From Rhodanobacter humi (lineage in GTDB: Bacteria > Pseudomonadota > Gammaproteobacteria > Xanthomonadales > Rhodanobacteraceae), in contig NZ_JBGBPY010000001.1 of the NCBI RefSeq assembly GCF_041107455.1, positions 2,790,001 to 2,854,000 of the forward strand: a DNA stretch of 64,000 nt, written 5' to 3'. A model generated the notes under the pieces. The model had not been told where the DNA came from. It was given only the letters and a program-made list of their open reading frames with translations, and searched no databases. Shown piece by piece: positions 1-8,715 of this stretch. Within the stretch, counting starts at the first letter, position 1; each line of letters starts with the position of its first letter. The position numbers and the translations under genes are program-made.

Positions 1-885
1 CACCTGGTCGAGCACGCCGCGGCGGGTGGGTTCGTCGCTGGCCGATTCCAGCTGCGAGCGGATCACCGCCAGCGGCGTCTTCAGGCTGTGCGCGAGGTCG
101 GCGAGGGTGTGGCGGTAGCGCGTGCGCTGTTCGCGCTCGCTGTCGATGAAGGCGTTGATGCGCTCGGTGAGGCCGGTCAGCTCCAGCGGATACTGGCTGT
201 CCAGATGGTCACTGTCGCCGCGCTCGACCTGGCTCATCTCGCTGGCCACTTTGCGCAGCGGGGTGAGGCTCCAGCGCAGCAGCAGCAGCTGCAGCACGAT
301 CAGCATCACGCCCAGCACCGACAGCCACAGCGCCAGCGTGCGCCGGTACACCGCGTTCTCGCCTTCGAGCTGCTGCTCGGTCTGCGCCACCATGATGGTG
401 GCGGGGGTGGACTTGCGGCCCGGGAAGTCGAACGCCACGCCGATCGCGTAGTAGTAGAGCCGGCCCATGCGGGTCTCGACGGGGCCGGTGAATACCTGCT
501 CGCCCGTTGGCAGCGGCTTGAGGAAGCGGAAGTCGTGGCCGATCGCCGAGGTGGATTCCCAGTGGTAGCCGTCCGGCCCGAGGATCACCGCATACAGGCC
601 GGAGCCGGGCTGGGAGAACTTCTGCGGCGGCGAGTCGGGCGGCAGCAGGCGGCCGTCGCGGTTGGCGTCGGTGTGGGTGATGATGTCGGTGATCGCGGCG
701 TCGCGCAGCTGGCCCTGCAGGTTGTTCAGCGCACTCTGCTGCTTGGTGACGGACATGACCACGCCGACCAGGCCAAGGAAGGCGGCCAGCACGAAACCGG
801 TGGTGATGGCCGAGCGCGCCGCCAGCGAAAGCGGGCGGCGCGCCGCGGGTTCACTCGTCGTCGCCGTCGGTGCGGGGGATGGCAA
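1..885 (-). CDS. phoQ: PhoQ-type sensor histidine kinase, cut by the window edge
   Basis: Inner-membrane sensor kinase that would phosphorylate the response regulator encoded just upstream. The frame is open from the left window edge, so the ATP-binding domain is missing here. Visible in order: an N-terminal membrane segment (about residues 20-40 from the proposed start), a periplasmic sensor region of about 130 residues, a second membrane segment, a HAMP-like linker and the H-box LAHSLKTPLAVI, whose histidine codon is at 88-90. No ATG lies before the first membrane segment. A TTG at 883-885 overlapping the regulator gene is the best start I see, but it is uncertain. Gene order with a PhoP-like regulator supports the family; the signal sensed is unknown. 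Confidence 0.85.
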   Translation of the reverse strand, partial: MPSPAPTATTSEPAARRPLSLAARSAITTGFVLAAFLGLVGVVMSVTKQQSALNNLQGQLRDAAITDIITHTDANRDGRLLPPDSPPQKFSQPGSGLYAVILGPDGYHWESTSAIGHDFRFLKPLPTGEQVFTGPVETRMGRLYYYAIGVAFDFPGRKSTPATIMVAQTEQQLEGENAVYRRTLALWLSVLGVMLIVLQLLLLRWSLTPLRKVASEMSQVERGDSDHLDSQYPLELTGLTERINAFIDSEREQRTRYRHTLADLAHSLKTPLAVIRSQLESASDEPTRRGVLDQV

Positions 886-1543
886 AGCGGTATCCGCGTC
901 CACGCACGGTCTCGATGGGCTTGAGGGCGCCTTCCGGGTCCAGCTTGCGGCGCAGGCGGCCGATGAAGACTTCCAGCACGTTGGAATCGCGGTCGAAGTC
1001 CTGCTGGTAGATGTGCTCGGTGAGGTCGGCCTTGGAGACCAGTTCGCCGGCGTGCAGCATCAGGTATTCCAGCACCTTGTACTCGTAGCTGGTGAGGTCG
1101 ACGATCTTGCCTTCCACCGTCACCGTCTGCGCGGTGGTGTCGAGCTTGATCGGGCCGCAGGCCAGCACCGGCTTGGACCAGCCGCTGGCGCGGCGCACCA
1201 GCGCGTTGATGCGCGCCAGCAGTTCCTCGACGTGGAACGGCTTGACCAGGTAGTCGTCCGCGCCCTGCTTGAGGCCTTCCACCTTGTCCTGCCAGCCGCC
1301 GCGCGCGGTGAGGATCAGCACCGGGTAGCGCTGGCCGTGCTCGCGCAGCGCCTTGATCAGCTCCATGCCGGACATCTTCGGCAGGCCCAGGTCGATGATG
1401 GCGAGATCGAACGGCACCTCGCGGCCGAGGTAGAGCGCCTCTTCGCCGTCCTGCGCCGCGTCGACGGCGAAGCCGTCGCGCTTCAGTCGTGCCGCCAGCG
1501 TCTCGCGCAGCGGGGCCTCGTCTTCCACCAAGAGGATGCGCAT
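851..1543 (-). CDS. phoP: PhoP-type OmpR-family response regulator
   Basis: A 230-residue two-domain regulator that binds DNA when phosphorylated by the adjacent kinase. The receiver domain (about 1-115) has the acidic pair ED at residues 8-9, the phospho-acceptor Asp in LAIIDLGLPKMSG, the Thr in LILTARG and the Lys in DDYLVKPF. The C-terminal winged helix (about 125-225) ends with the family signature VRGRGYRF. The ATG overlaps the stop of the upstream PepSY gene as TGATG, which suggests translational coupling, and its own end overlaps the kinase start. Assignment to PhoP rather than another OmpR-family member rests on the PhoQ-like partner. Confidence 0.9.
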   Translation of the reverse strand: MRILLVEDEAPLRETLAARLKRDGFAVDAAQDGEEALYLGREVPFDLAIIDLGLPKMSGMELIKALREHGQRYPVLILTARGGWQDKVEGLKQGADDYLVKPFHVEELLARINALVRRASGWSKPVLACGPIKLDTTAQTVTVEGKIVDLTSYEYKVLEYLMLHAGELVSKADLTEHIYQQDFDRDSNVLEVFIGRLRRKLDPEGALKPIETVRGRGYRFAIPRTDGDDE

Positions 1544-1881
1544 CAGTGTTTCTCCTTGCCGCCGGGACGCCGGGCGGGCGGGTTGCGGGTTGACGGGGAG
1601 GTTGGCCGGATACTGTCGCCGCCACTGGCGGGTATCGTCATCACCCGCACGTGGCCCTGTGGCGTGAGCACCTTGACGCGGTACTCGGTGCGGCGGTCCC
1701 GGCGCACCGAGTCGGCCGACAGCACCTGGCCGCTGGTTTCCTGCTGTGCCCGGCTCACGGCCTCGCCGAGGCTGAGGTCCTTGGGCTTGGCCTGCGCCCA
1801 TGCCGCCGGGCTCGCGCCCAGCGTCAGCGTCAGCGCCAGCGGCGCGAACAGCGGGAGGATTCGATGGGCCTTCATAGCCAT
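1543..1881 (-). CDS. Small periplasmic PepSY-like protein
   Basis: A 112-residue protein with a clear N-terminal signal sequence (basic start, hydrophobic stretch, AWAQA cleavage region near residue 30). The mature part follows the PepSY pattern: a helix like LGEAVSRAQQETSGQVLSA, then strands like RTEYRVKVLTPQGHVRVMTI. PepSY domains are often found beside two-component systems in Proteobacteria, where a role in inhibiting or sensing at the envelope has been suggested. It is the first gene of the operon with the regulator and kinase and overlaps the regulator start by one base. Its exact function is not known. Confidence 0.75.
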   Translation of the reverse strand: MAMKAHRILPLFAPLALTLTLGASPAAWAQAKPKDLSLGEAVSRAQQETSGQVLSADSVRRDRRTEYRVKVLTPQGHVRVMTIPASGGDSIRPTSPSTRNPPARRPGGKEKH

Positions 1882-1957
1882 GCTTCGACCACGATCTGTC
1901 TCTGGCCGTTCAGTTTGGGCGAGCAGGGCTGAATAGTGACCGGACGGGCGACCGCTG

Positions 1958-2950
<993 letters not shown>

Positions 2951-2990
2951 CAGGCCGCCATTGTCCCGTATCGGCATGATGCGGTGGAAA

Positions 2991-3740
2991 TCAGCCTTCG
3001 GCGGCCGTTGCCGCATGCCGCATGCGCCTCTCGGCCATGCGCAGGGCCACGACCACCACCAGCAGTACCACCGCCAGCCAAGGCATGGACAGGCCCCAGG
3101 CGGTGAGCATGGCCCAGATCGTGGTGAGGAACAGGTCGTGCAGCAGCCAGGCCCTGGCGCGTGCGGGCGACAGGTCGGGCGCCAGCCTGGCGACGAAGGC
3201 CGCATAGCCCCAGGCCACGGTGAGGCAGAACTGGATCATCAGCATGACGAGCACGTACGGCACGAAGCCGTTCAATGAGAACGCGTACACCGGGACGTGC
3301 GCAAGGCTTGTGCCGCCTGCCGGCAAGCTGCCCGGCAGGCTGCCGCCGGTGACCATCGCGTGGATCCCCGGCCCCAGTGGTACTTCGAAGAGGATGCCGC
3401 CGGTGATCATGTTGCGGATCAGCACCGGCACCAGCGCCACCAGGCTGAGCAGCAGCATGGTGAGCACGGTGAGCGGCGCGTCGATGCGGCGCAGCTGCGC
3501 CATGGCGCGGCGATGCTGGTACCACACGCCGGCGATCAGGTAGAAGCTGAGGAAATACACCAGCAGCGGCGCACCCCAGACCTGCAGCAGGGTCTGGCCC
3601 GGCTTCGCCTCCGGCCGCAGTTCCACCGCGGACAGGGTCAGCGCGATCGCAAACACACCGTCGGCGAGCATCACCAGGCGGTCGAAATGGCGCTGGTGGA
3701 CGTGGTGTTCGCACACGGCGGGTGCGGCGTTCGGTTCCAT
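2991..3740 (-). CDS. TMEM175/DUF1211-family membrane protein
   Basis: A 249-residue integral membrane protein with about six hydrophobic segments. The first carries LADGVFAIALTL (residues 25-36), matching the FSDGVFAIAITL signature of the TMEM175 potassium-channel family. Bacterial members form tetrameric K+ leak channels with one six-helix repeat per subunit, and this protein has that size. The start is the ATG at 3738-3740; an earlier in-frame ATG at 3845 would add a basic, non-conserved extension. An insertion rich in Gly/Ser/Pro sits near residues 135-155. Channel activity is inferred from the family only. Confidence 0.8.
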   Translation of the reverse strand: MEPNAAPAVCEHHVHQRHFDRLVMLADGVFAIALTLSAVELRPEAKPGQTLLQVWGAPLLVYFLSFYLIAGVWYQHRRAMAQLRRIDAPLTVLTMLLLSLVALVPVLIRNMITGGILFEVPLGPGIHAMVTGGSLPGSLPAGGTSLAHVPVYAFSLNGFVPYVLVMLMIQFCLTVAWGYAAFVARLAPDLSPARARAWLLHDLFLTTIWAMLTAWGLSMPWLAVVLLVVVVALRMAERRMRHAATAAEG

Positions 3741-3941
3741 GTTCGCTTCCCTGATTCGGACTGCCGCATGATGCCGGAGAACGCGGCGGGCGGCGATGGC
3801 ACGGATCGCGTAAAATGGCGCACTGCCGCGACCCCGCGCGGCCACTCGCCAGGTTCATCGGCCCACGCCCTCCCACGCGAGTCACGCTGCCGCCATGCGC
3901 GGCGGCGCGGTGATCCCCGACCTGCATTCCGAGACGACCCC

Positions 3942-4718
3942 ATGGTAGCGATGGCAACCGAGCACGTGATCGACGTGCAGCACTGGAACGACAACCTGTT
4001 CTCCTTCCGCACCACGCGCGATCCGTCCTTCCGCTTCGACAGCGGGCAGTTCGTGATGATCGGCGTGGAGCTGGACGGTCGTCCCTTGATGCGGGCCTAC
4101 TCGATCGCCAGCGCCAGCTGGGAGGAGCACCTGGAGTTCTTCTCGATCAAGGTGCCGAACGGCCCGCTCACCTCGCGCCTGCAGCACCTGAAGCCCGGCG
4201 ATCCGCTGATGGTGACGCGCAAGCCCACCGGCACCCTGGTGCTCACCGACCTGAAGCCCGGCAAGCACCTCTACCTGCTCGGTACCGGCACCGGGCTGGC
4301 GCCGTTCATGAGCATCATCCGCGACCCCGACACCTACGAGCGCTACGAGAAGATCGTGCTGGCGCACGGCGTGCGCCGTGTCGACGATCTCGCCTACGCG
4401 CATTACCTCGAACACGAGCTGCCGCGGCACGAATACCTCGGCGAGCTGGCGCGCGAGAAACTGGTCTACTACCCCACGGTGACGCGCGAACCGTTCCGCA
4501 ACCGCGGCCGCATCACCGACGCGATCGCCGACGGCATGATGGGCGCCGTCACCGGCTTGCCGCCGCTGAACCCGGAAACCGATCGCGTGATGCTGTGCGG
4601 CAGCCCGGCGATGCTGGACGACCTCTGCGCCCTGCTCGACGGCCGTGGTTTCCAGGCCTCGCCGCGCACCCGCGAGCCGGGCGACTACGTGGTCGAGCGG
4701 GCGTTCGTGGAGAAATAG
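3942..4718 (+). CDS. fpr: Ferredoxin/flavodoxin-NADP+ reductase
   Basis: A 258-residue FAD enzyme moving electrons between NADPH and ferredoxin or flavodoxin. The FAD domain shows RAYSIAS (residues 51-57), the usual RxYS flavin motif. The NADP domain shows GTGTGLAPF (104-112) and LCGSPAM near 220, and the C-terminus VERAFVEK fits bacterial FPRs. ATG 3942 gives the normal length. A TAAAAT -10-like hexamer lies at 3811-3816, without a convincing -35. It sits next to the FNR gene and near a 7Fe ferredoxin gene, a possible redox partner. Confidence 0.92.
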   Translation: MVAMATEHVIDVQHWNDNLFSFRTTRDPSFRFDSGQFVMIGVELDGRPLMRAYSIASASWEEHLEFFSIKVPNGPLTSRLQHLKPGDPLMVTRKPTGTLVLTDLKPGKHLYLLGTGTGLAPFMSIIRDPDTYERYEKIVLAHGVRRVDDLAYAHYLEHELPRHEYLGELAREKLVYYPTVTREPFRNRGRITDAIADGMMGAVTGLPPLNPETDRVMLCGSPAMLDDLCALLDGRGFQASPRTREPGDYVVERAFVEK

Positions 4719-4806
4719 CGGACGAACACGTCCCGCGGGCAGTGGCGTGTCGCCGCAGAAACTCGCGGCACCGCGGCGGCATGCGTATCATGCATGGGTC
4801 CACCAC

Positions 4807-5595
4807 ATGCCGACCCACACGGTGCGAGCCGCCATGCCACCAAGCCCCCCGACCGGACGACTGCGCCTGGTGCCTCAAGCGATCACCGACGACGGCGATG
4901 CCACGCGATTCTGTTCCAGCTGCGCGTTCGCCGAGGCCTGCGTCGCGGTGGGCTACGGCAAGCCGGAGTTGCTCGAACTGCACTGCCTGGTCGAACACGT
5001 GGGCCCGTTCCGCGCGGGCGAGCACGTGTTCCGCACCGGCGACCCGTTCCGCGCGATCTATGCGGTGCGCTTCGGCTCGGTGAAGACGCGGATGTTCGAC
5101 CGCGACGGCAACGAGCAGGTGCTGGGCTTCTACCTGCCCGGCGAGGTGGTGGGGCTCAACGCGATCTACCCCGAGCATTTCCCCTGCGACGCGGTGGCGC
5201 TGGAAGACACCCAGTTCTGCCGCTTCTCCTTCCCCGCGATGAGTGCGCTGGCGTCGCGTCAGCCGGCGGTGCAGCAGCACCTGTTCCGGCTGATCAGCAA
5301 GGAGCTGGGCGCGGTGTCGCTGCTGGCCGGCGACCACAGCGCGGACGAGCGCATGGCCGCGTTCCTGATCGACCTCTCATCGCGCTACGCGGCGCGTGGC
5401 CTGCCCGCCACACGCTTCCACCTCAGCATGTCGCGCGGCGACATCGCGAACTACCTGCGACTGGCTGCCGAGACCGTGAGCCGGGTGCTGGGGCGGTTCC
5501 GCAGCCAGGGGCTGATCGCGCTGGAAGGCCGCGAACTGGTGCTGCTGCGCGAGGACAGCTTGCGCGAACTCGGCGCCAGCCTGCTGCCGGATTAG
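4807..5595 (+). CDS. fnr: FNR-type oxygen-sensing transcription regulator
   Basis: A Crp/Fnr-family dimer that binds a [4Fe-4S] cluster without oxygen and controls anaerobic and micro-oxic genes. From ATG 4807 the cysteines are C36, C39, C45 and C138. Their spacing equals that of the four cluster ligands of E. coli FNR (20, 23, 29, 122). The effector domain spans about 60-170. The helix-turn-helix contains AETVSRVLGRF, with the E..SR residues that read TTGAT half-sites. Most of the protein is therefore expected to behave like classic FNR/ANR. ATG 4834 is an alternative start. Two matching boxes in this window make it the likely local regulator. Confidence 0.94.
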   Translation: MPTHTVRAAMPPSPPTGRLRLVPQAITDDGDATRFCSSCAFAEACVAVGYGKPELLELHCLVEHVGPFRAGEHVFRTGDPFRAIYAVRFGSVKTRMFDRDGNEQVLGFYLPGEVVGLNAIYPEHFPCDAVALEDTQFCRFSFPAMSALASRQPAVQQHLFRLISKELGAVSLLAGDHSADERMAAFLIDLSSRYAARGLPATRFHLSMSRGDIANYLRLAAETVSRVLGRFRSQGLIALEGRELVLLREDSLRELGASLLPD

Positions 5596-5699
5596 GTCGG
5601 TATTCATCCCGGCGCGGGTGGCCTTGTGTCCGCAGGTCGGGATTCATCCCGACATGACGCCGGCATGGGGTGGCGTTGTCGGGATGAATCCCGACCTAC
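5593..5699. repeat. Palindromic intergenic repeat, GTCGGGATTCATCCCGAC family (three arms)
   Basis: Three related palindromic arms follow the fnr stop codon: 5593-5611 (degenerate), 5632-5653 and, inverted, 5678-5699. The last two are AGGTCGGGATTCATCCCGAC and its reverse complement, so the pair can fold into one long hairpin as REP/REPIN elements do. The first arm overlaps the fnr stop. Such elements are common in Xanthomonadales and Pseudomonas intergenic spaces and can stabilise 3' ends of transcripts; that role here is inferred. Confidence 0.75.
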
Positions 5700-5717
5700 G
5701 AGCGGCGCCGCAGGCGG

Positions 5718-5731
5718 CTGATCCAAGTCAG
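5718..5731 (+). promoter_or_regulatory. FNR/ANR-type binding box upstream of nnrS
   Basis: CTGATCCAAGTCAG has the TGAT-N4-GTCA core of FNR/ANR sites (consensus TTGAT-N4-ATCAA), 55 bases before the nnrS ATG. Nearly the same string occurs at 14463-14476, including the GGCCG that follows it. The encoded FNR has the residues that read this half-site. Confidence 0.7.
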
Positions 5732-5786
5732 GGCCGTGTGGTGCGCATCCTGTCAGCATGGGAACGATTGTCATTGCCAGGCTCCC

Positions 5787-7025
5787 ATGGACGCTTCGAC
5801 CTCCGCCGCCGCGAACGACCCCGCCACCCTGCTCGCGGCCGCACCGCACCGGCCCCTGTTCCTCGCCGGCACCGTGGCGGTGCTGCTGACGATGACCTGG
5901 TGGACGCTGGAATTGGCCGCGCTGCGCTTCGGCTGGGTGCGTTGGCCGCAGCCCACGATCCCGCCGGTATGGGGGCACGCCATGCTGATCCAGTACGGCC
6001 TGTTTCCCCTCTTCATGTTCGGCTTCCTGATGACCACCTTTCCGCGCTGGATGGACGGGCCGCAAGTGTCGCCGCGGCGCTACCTGCCGGTGGCCGGCGG
6101 CGTGCTGGGCGGTTACGTGCTGGGCACGCTCGGCCTGCTCGGCCTGCCGTGGCTGCTGAAGCTGGGCCTCGTGGTGATGCTGGCCGGTTACCTGGTGGGG
6201 GTGGGCACGCTGGCCGGCGTGCTGGCGAAGGCGGCGGACCGCAACCGGCACGGCTGGTCGTGCCTCGCGGCGTTCGGTGTGGGCACGCTGGGGCTGGTGC
6301 TGTTCCTCGCCTGGTTGCTGATTCCCGGCGTGTCGCCGGACGTGGCCTGGCTGGCGGTGAAGCTGGGCACGTTCAGTTTCCTGCTGCCGGTGTACTTCAC
6401 GGTCTGCCATCGCATGCTGCCGTTCTTCAGCAAGAACATGGTGGCCGGCTACGCGATGTGGCGGCCGGCGTGGAGCTTGCCGGTGGCGTGGGCGTTGCTG
6501 CTGGCGCACGTCTTGCTGGACTGGGCCGGCCTGCCGCAGTGGCTGTGGCTCTGCGATCTGCCGCTGGCCGCGGTGTTCGCCGCGCACTGGCTGATGTGGA
6601 AGCCGTGGCGCTGCCTGCATCCGGGCCTGCTCGGCGTGCTGCATATCGCTTTCACCTGGTTGCCGGTCGCCTTCGTGCTGTTCTGCGTGCAGGATCTGGC
6701 GCTGGCGATTCGCGGTGAACGGGTGCTCGGCCTGGCGCCGCTGCACGCACTGGCGATCGGCTTCTTCGGCTCGATGCTGGTGGCGATGGTGACCCGCGTC
6801 ACCCACGGCCATTCCGGCCGGCCGCTGCAGATGCACCCGGTGCCGTGGCTGTGCTTCGTGCTGCTGCAACTGGTGGCGTGCGTGCGCATCCGCGCCGAGC
6901 TGGGCGGCGACCGCTATCTGTGGCTGGTGATCGCCGGCGCGGGCTGGCTGCTGGCGTTCCTGCCGTGGGTGCTGCGGTCGGCGTGGATCTACCTCACGCC
7001 GCGCGCGGACGGCAAGCCAGGTTGA
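5787..7025 (+). CDS. nnrS: NnrS-family haem/copper membrane protein
   Basis: A 412-residue membrane protein with about twelve hydrophobic segments. NnrS proteins bind haem and copper and are induced under denitrifying conditions; in Vibrio and Pseudomonas they relieve nitrosative stress from NO. Recognisable family stretches are RPLFLAGTVAVLL near the start, GHAMLIQYGLFPLFMFGFLMTTFPRW (about residues 66-91), and GFFGSMLVAMVTRVTHGHSGRPL with conserved His/Gly. The FNR-type box at 5718 fits micro-oxic induction. It forms an operon with the next membrane protein (4-base gap). ATG 5787 is preferred over a poor upstream in-frame ATG at 5736. Confidence 0.9.
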   Translation: MDASTSAAANDPATLLAAAPHRPLFLAGTVAVLLTMTWWTLELAALRFGWVRWPQPTIPPVWGHAMLIQYGLFPLFMFGFLMTTFPRWMDGPQVSPRRYLPVAGGVLGGYVLGTLGLLGLPWLLKLGLVVMLAGYLVGVGTLAGVLAKAADRNRHGWSCLAAFGVGTLGLVLFLAWLLIPGVSPDVAWLAVKLGTFSFLLPVYFTVCHRMLPFFSKNMVAGYAMWRPAWSLPVAWALLLAHVLLDWAGLPQWLWLCDLPLAAVFAAHWLMWKPWRCLHPGLLGVLHIAFTWLPVAFVLFCVQDLALAIRGERVLGLAPLHALAIGFFGSMLVAMVTRVTHGHSGRPLQMHPVPWLCFVLLQLVACVRIRAELGGDRYLWLVIAGAGWLLAFLPWVLRSAWIYLTPRADGKPG

Positions 7026-7029
7026 GGAG

Positions 7030-7488
7030 ATGTCCGTGCAGGAGCTGATCTCGCCGTATTACCCGTGGATCGTGCTGGTGCACCTGGCCTGCGCCATCGT
7101 GTTCGTGGGCGCGGCGGCGTTCGAGGTGTTCGTGCTGGAGGCGCTGCACGAGCGATTCGACATTGCCACCATGCAGCAGGTCGAGGCTGCGGTGATGGCG
7201 CGGGTGCGCCGCTACATGCCGTACGTGGTGGTGCTGCTGTTCGTCAGCGGCGGCCTGTTGTTCGACCTGCGCTGCAACGGCATCCGCTGCATCGGCACGA
7301 CGCGCTTCGGCTGGTTCCTGCTGCTGAAGGTGGTGCTGGCGTTCGGCGTGCTGGGCGTGTTCGTCAACGCGGTATGGGCGGGCGCGCGCGGGAAGATGAA
7401 CGCCTGCCGCTTCCGCCATACGCATCGCATCGTGCTGGCGCTGATGGCGGCCATCGTCTTTCTGGCCAAGACCATGTTCTACTTGTAG
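7030..7488 (+). CDS. CopD-like four-helix membrane protein
   Basis: A 152-residue protein with four predicted membrane helices. Histidines occur at helix ends, in [13 protein letters not shown] (first helix) and [18 protein letters not shown] (last helix), as in CopD/HemJ-like membrane proteins that bind haem or copper. It starts four bases after the nnrS stop with a GAGGAG ribosome site, so the two are probably co-expressed; the pairing with nnrS is seen in other Proteobacteria. The function is unproven; support of NnrS or of copper/haem handling for respiration is an inference. Confidence 0.7.
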   Translation: MSVQELISPYYPWIVLVHLACAIVFVGAAAFEVFVLEALHERFDIATMQQVEAAVMARVRRYMPYVVVLLFVSGGLLFDLRCNGIRCIGTTRFGWFLLLKVVLAFGVLGVFVNAVWAGARGKMNACRFRHTHRIVLALMAAIVFLAKTMFYL

Positions 7489-7519
7489 GCCGATTTCCCC
7501 ACCCATCACGAGGTGCGTC

Positions 7520-8020
7520 ATGTCCACAGTCCATTTCAAGGGTCAGCCGGTACGCGTCGACGGCAGCTTCCCGGCGGTCGGCAGCCAGGCGCCGGCGTTC
7601 CATCTGGTCGGCGGCGACCTGTCCGAGGTCACGCTGGCCAACCATGCCGGCAAGCGCAAGGTGCTGAACATCTTTCCCAGCGTGGACACCGGCGTGTGCG
7701 CCACCTCGGTGCGCCGCTTCAACGAGCTGGCGGCGAAGCTGACCAACACCGTGGTGCTGTGCATCTCCGCCGACCTGCCGTTCGCGCAGGGCCGCTTCTG
7801 CGGCGCCGAGGGCATCCAGAACGTGCAGATGCTGTCGCTGATGCGCGGGCGCGAGTTCCTCCGCGACTACGGCGTGGCGATCGCCGACGGCCCGCTGGCA
7901 GGCGTGGCTGCCCGCGCGGTGCTGGTGCTGGACGCGCACGACAAGGTGATCCATGCGGAGCTGGTGGACGAGATCACGCATGAGCCGAACTACGACGCGG
8001 CGCTGAAGGCGCTGGGCTGA
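7520..8020 (+). CDS. tpx: Thiol peroxidase (Tpx, atypical 2-Cys peroxiredoxin)
   Basis: A 166-residue thioredoxin-dependent peroxidase reducing hydrogen and alkyl peroxides. The peroxidatic cysteine is C60 in [11 protein letters not shown] and the resolving cysteine C94 in GRFCGAEGI; the spacing equals that of E. coli Tpx (61/95). Length and motifs are complete. It lies 31 bases downstream of the CopD-like gene and is followed by a strong terminator, so it is the last gene of the plus-strand group or a short unit of its own. Confidence 0.95.
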   Translation: MSTVHFKGQPVRVDGSFPAVGSQAPAFHLVGGDLSEVTLANHAGKRKVLNIFPSVDTGVCATSVRRFNELAAKLTNTVVLCISADLPFAQGRFCGAEGIQNVQMLSLMRGREFLRDYGVAIADGPLAGVAARAVLVLDAHDKVIHAELVDEITHEPNYDAALKALG

Positions 8021-8052
8021 GCAACCCGCCGCGCAACTTGCCGTACATGCAC

Positions 8053-8090
8053 ATGCAGAAGCCCGCCGGGTGACCGGCGGGCTTCTGCAT
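8053..8090. terminator. Bidirectional hairpin terminator between tpx and the globin gene
   Basis: A perfect 17-bp stem (8053-8069 with 8074-8090, containing AGAAGCCCGCCGG) has a GTGA loop. It lies between two convergent genes. It has only short T/A tracts, but its position and stability fit termination in both directions. Confidence 0.7.
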
Positions 8091-8113
8091 GCGTGGCGCC
8101 GCGAAGGCGCGGT

Positions 8114-8521
8114 TCAGGAGCGGATGCCCACCACCGGAATGCCGAGCGGCCGCGCGTCCAGCCGGTCGGGCAGGCCCATGCCCATGCGCAGGCTGCGGCC
8201 GATGCGTTCGGCGTAGTCGAGCATCTGCATGGCGTCCTCCGCATCCAGCACTTCCAGCGTGGTCTCGCGCCACAGCTCCAGCCAGCGCACGAAGTGCTCG
8301 GTGCGGATCGCCGGCTGGCCGCGATGCACGGCCATCGGATTGCCGCGGTAGCTGGCCGCGCGCAGCGCCACCGAGCACCAGAACGCGGTGAGCAGGCGCT
8401 TGTGTTCGGGCCAGTCGTGCACGGCGGCGTTGAAGATCGGACCGATCGCGGGATCGGCGCGCACCTTGTCGTAGAAGCGGTCGACCAGGGCGGCGATGCG
8501 GGTTTCGTCCAGCGTGTTCAT
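8114..8521 (-). CDS. Group III truncated haemoglobin
   Basis: A 135-residue single-domain globin of the trHb3 type. Family features seen are RFYDKVRADPAIGPIFN near the N-terminus, HDWPEHKRLLTAFW, the histidine in AVHRGQPAI, and EHFVRWLELWRETT. Group III truncated globins (such as Ctb of Campylobacter) bind O2 or NO and work under low oxygen. Its start overlaps the ccoS stop (ATGA), so it is the last gene of the cbb3 operon. That links it to micro-oxic respiration: O2 delivery to the oxidase or NO protection are both possible. Confidence 0.85.
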   Translation of the reverse strand: MNTLDETRIAALVDRFYDKVRADPAIGPIFNAAVHDWPEHKRLLTAFWCSVALRAASYRGNPMAVHRGQPAIRTEHFVRWLELWRETTLEVLDAEDAMQMLDYAERIGRSLRMGMGLPDRLDARPLGIPVVGIRS

Positions 8522-8715
8522 GGCTTGCTTGTCGTGCTTGTCGGGTTTTCGGCCGGGGCCGTCGTTGCGTCCGCGGCGGGTTCGTCCAGCAGCGGCAAGG
8601 TGCCGGGCGTGTCGAGGTCGTCGAACTGCTGGTGGTTCACCGCCCAGAAGAACAGCGCCACGCCCACGATCACCACCAGGGCGGTCACCGGGATCAGCAC
8701 CAGCAGGATGTTCAT
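8518..8715 (-). CDS. ccoS: cbb3 oxidase maturation protein CcoS
   Basis: A 65-residue protein with one N-terminal membrane helix (MNILLVLIPVTALVVIVGVALFFWAV) followed by the CcoS hallmark NHQQFDDLDTPG (family NxQFDDLDGP). CcoS is needed to insert cofactors into CcoN. It overlaps ccoI upstream and the globin gene downstream, each by four bases. The tail beyond residue 45 is low-complexity and variable, as usual in the family. Confidence 0.9.
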   Translation of the reverse strand: MNILLVLIPVTALVVIVGVALFFWAVNHQQFDDLDTPGTLPLLDEPAADATTAPAENPTSTTSKP

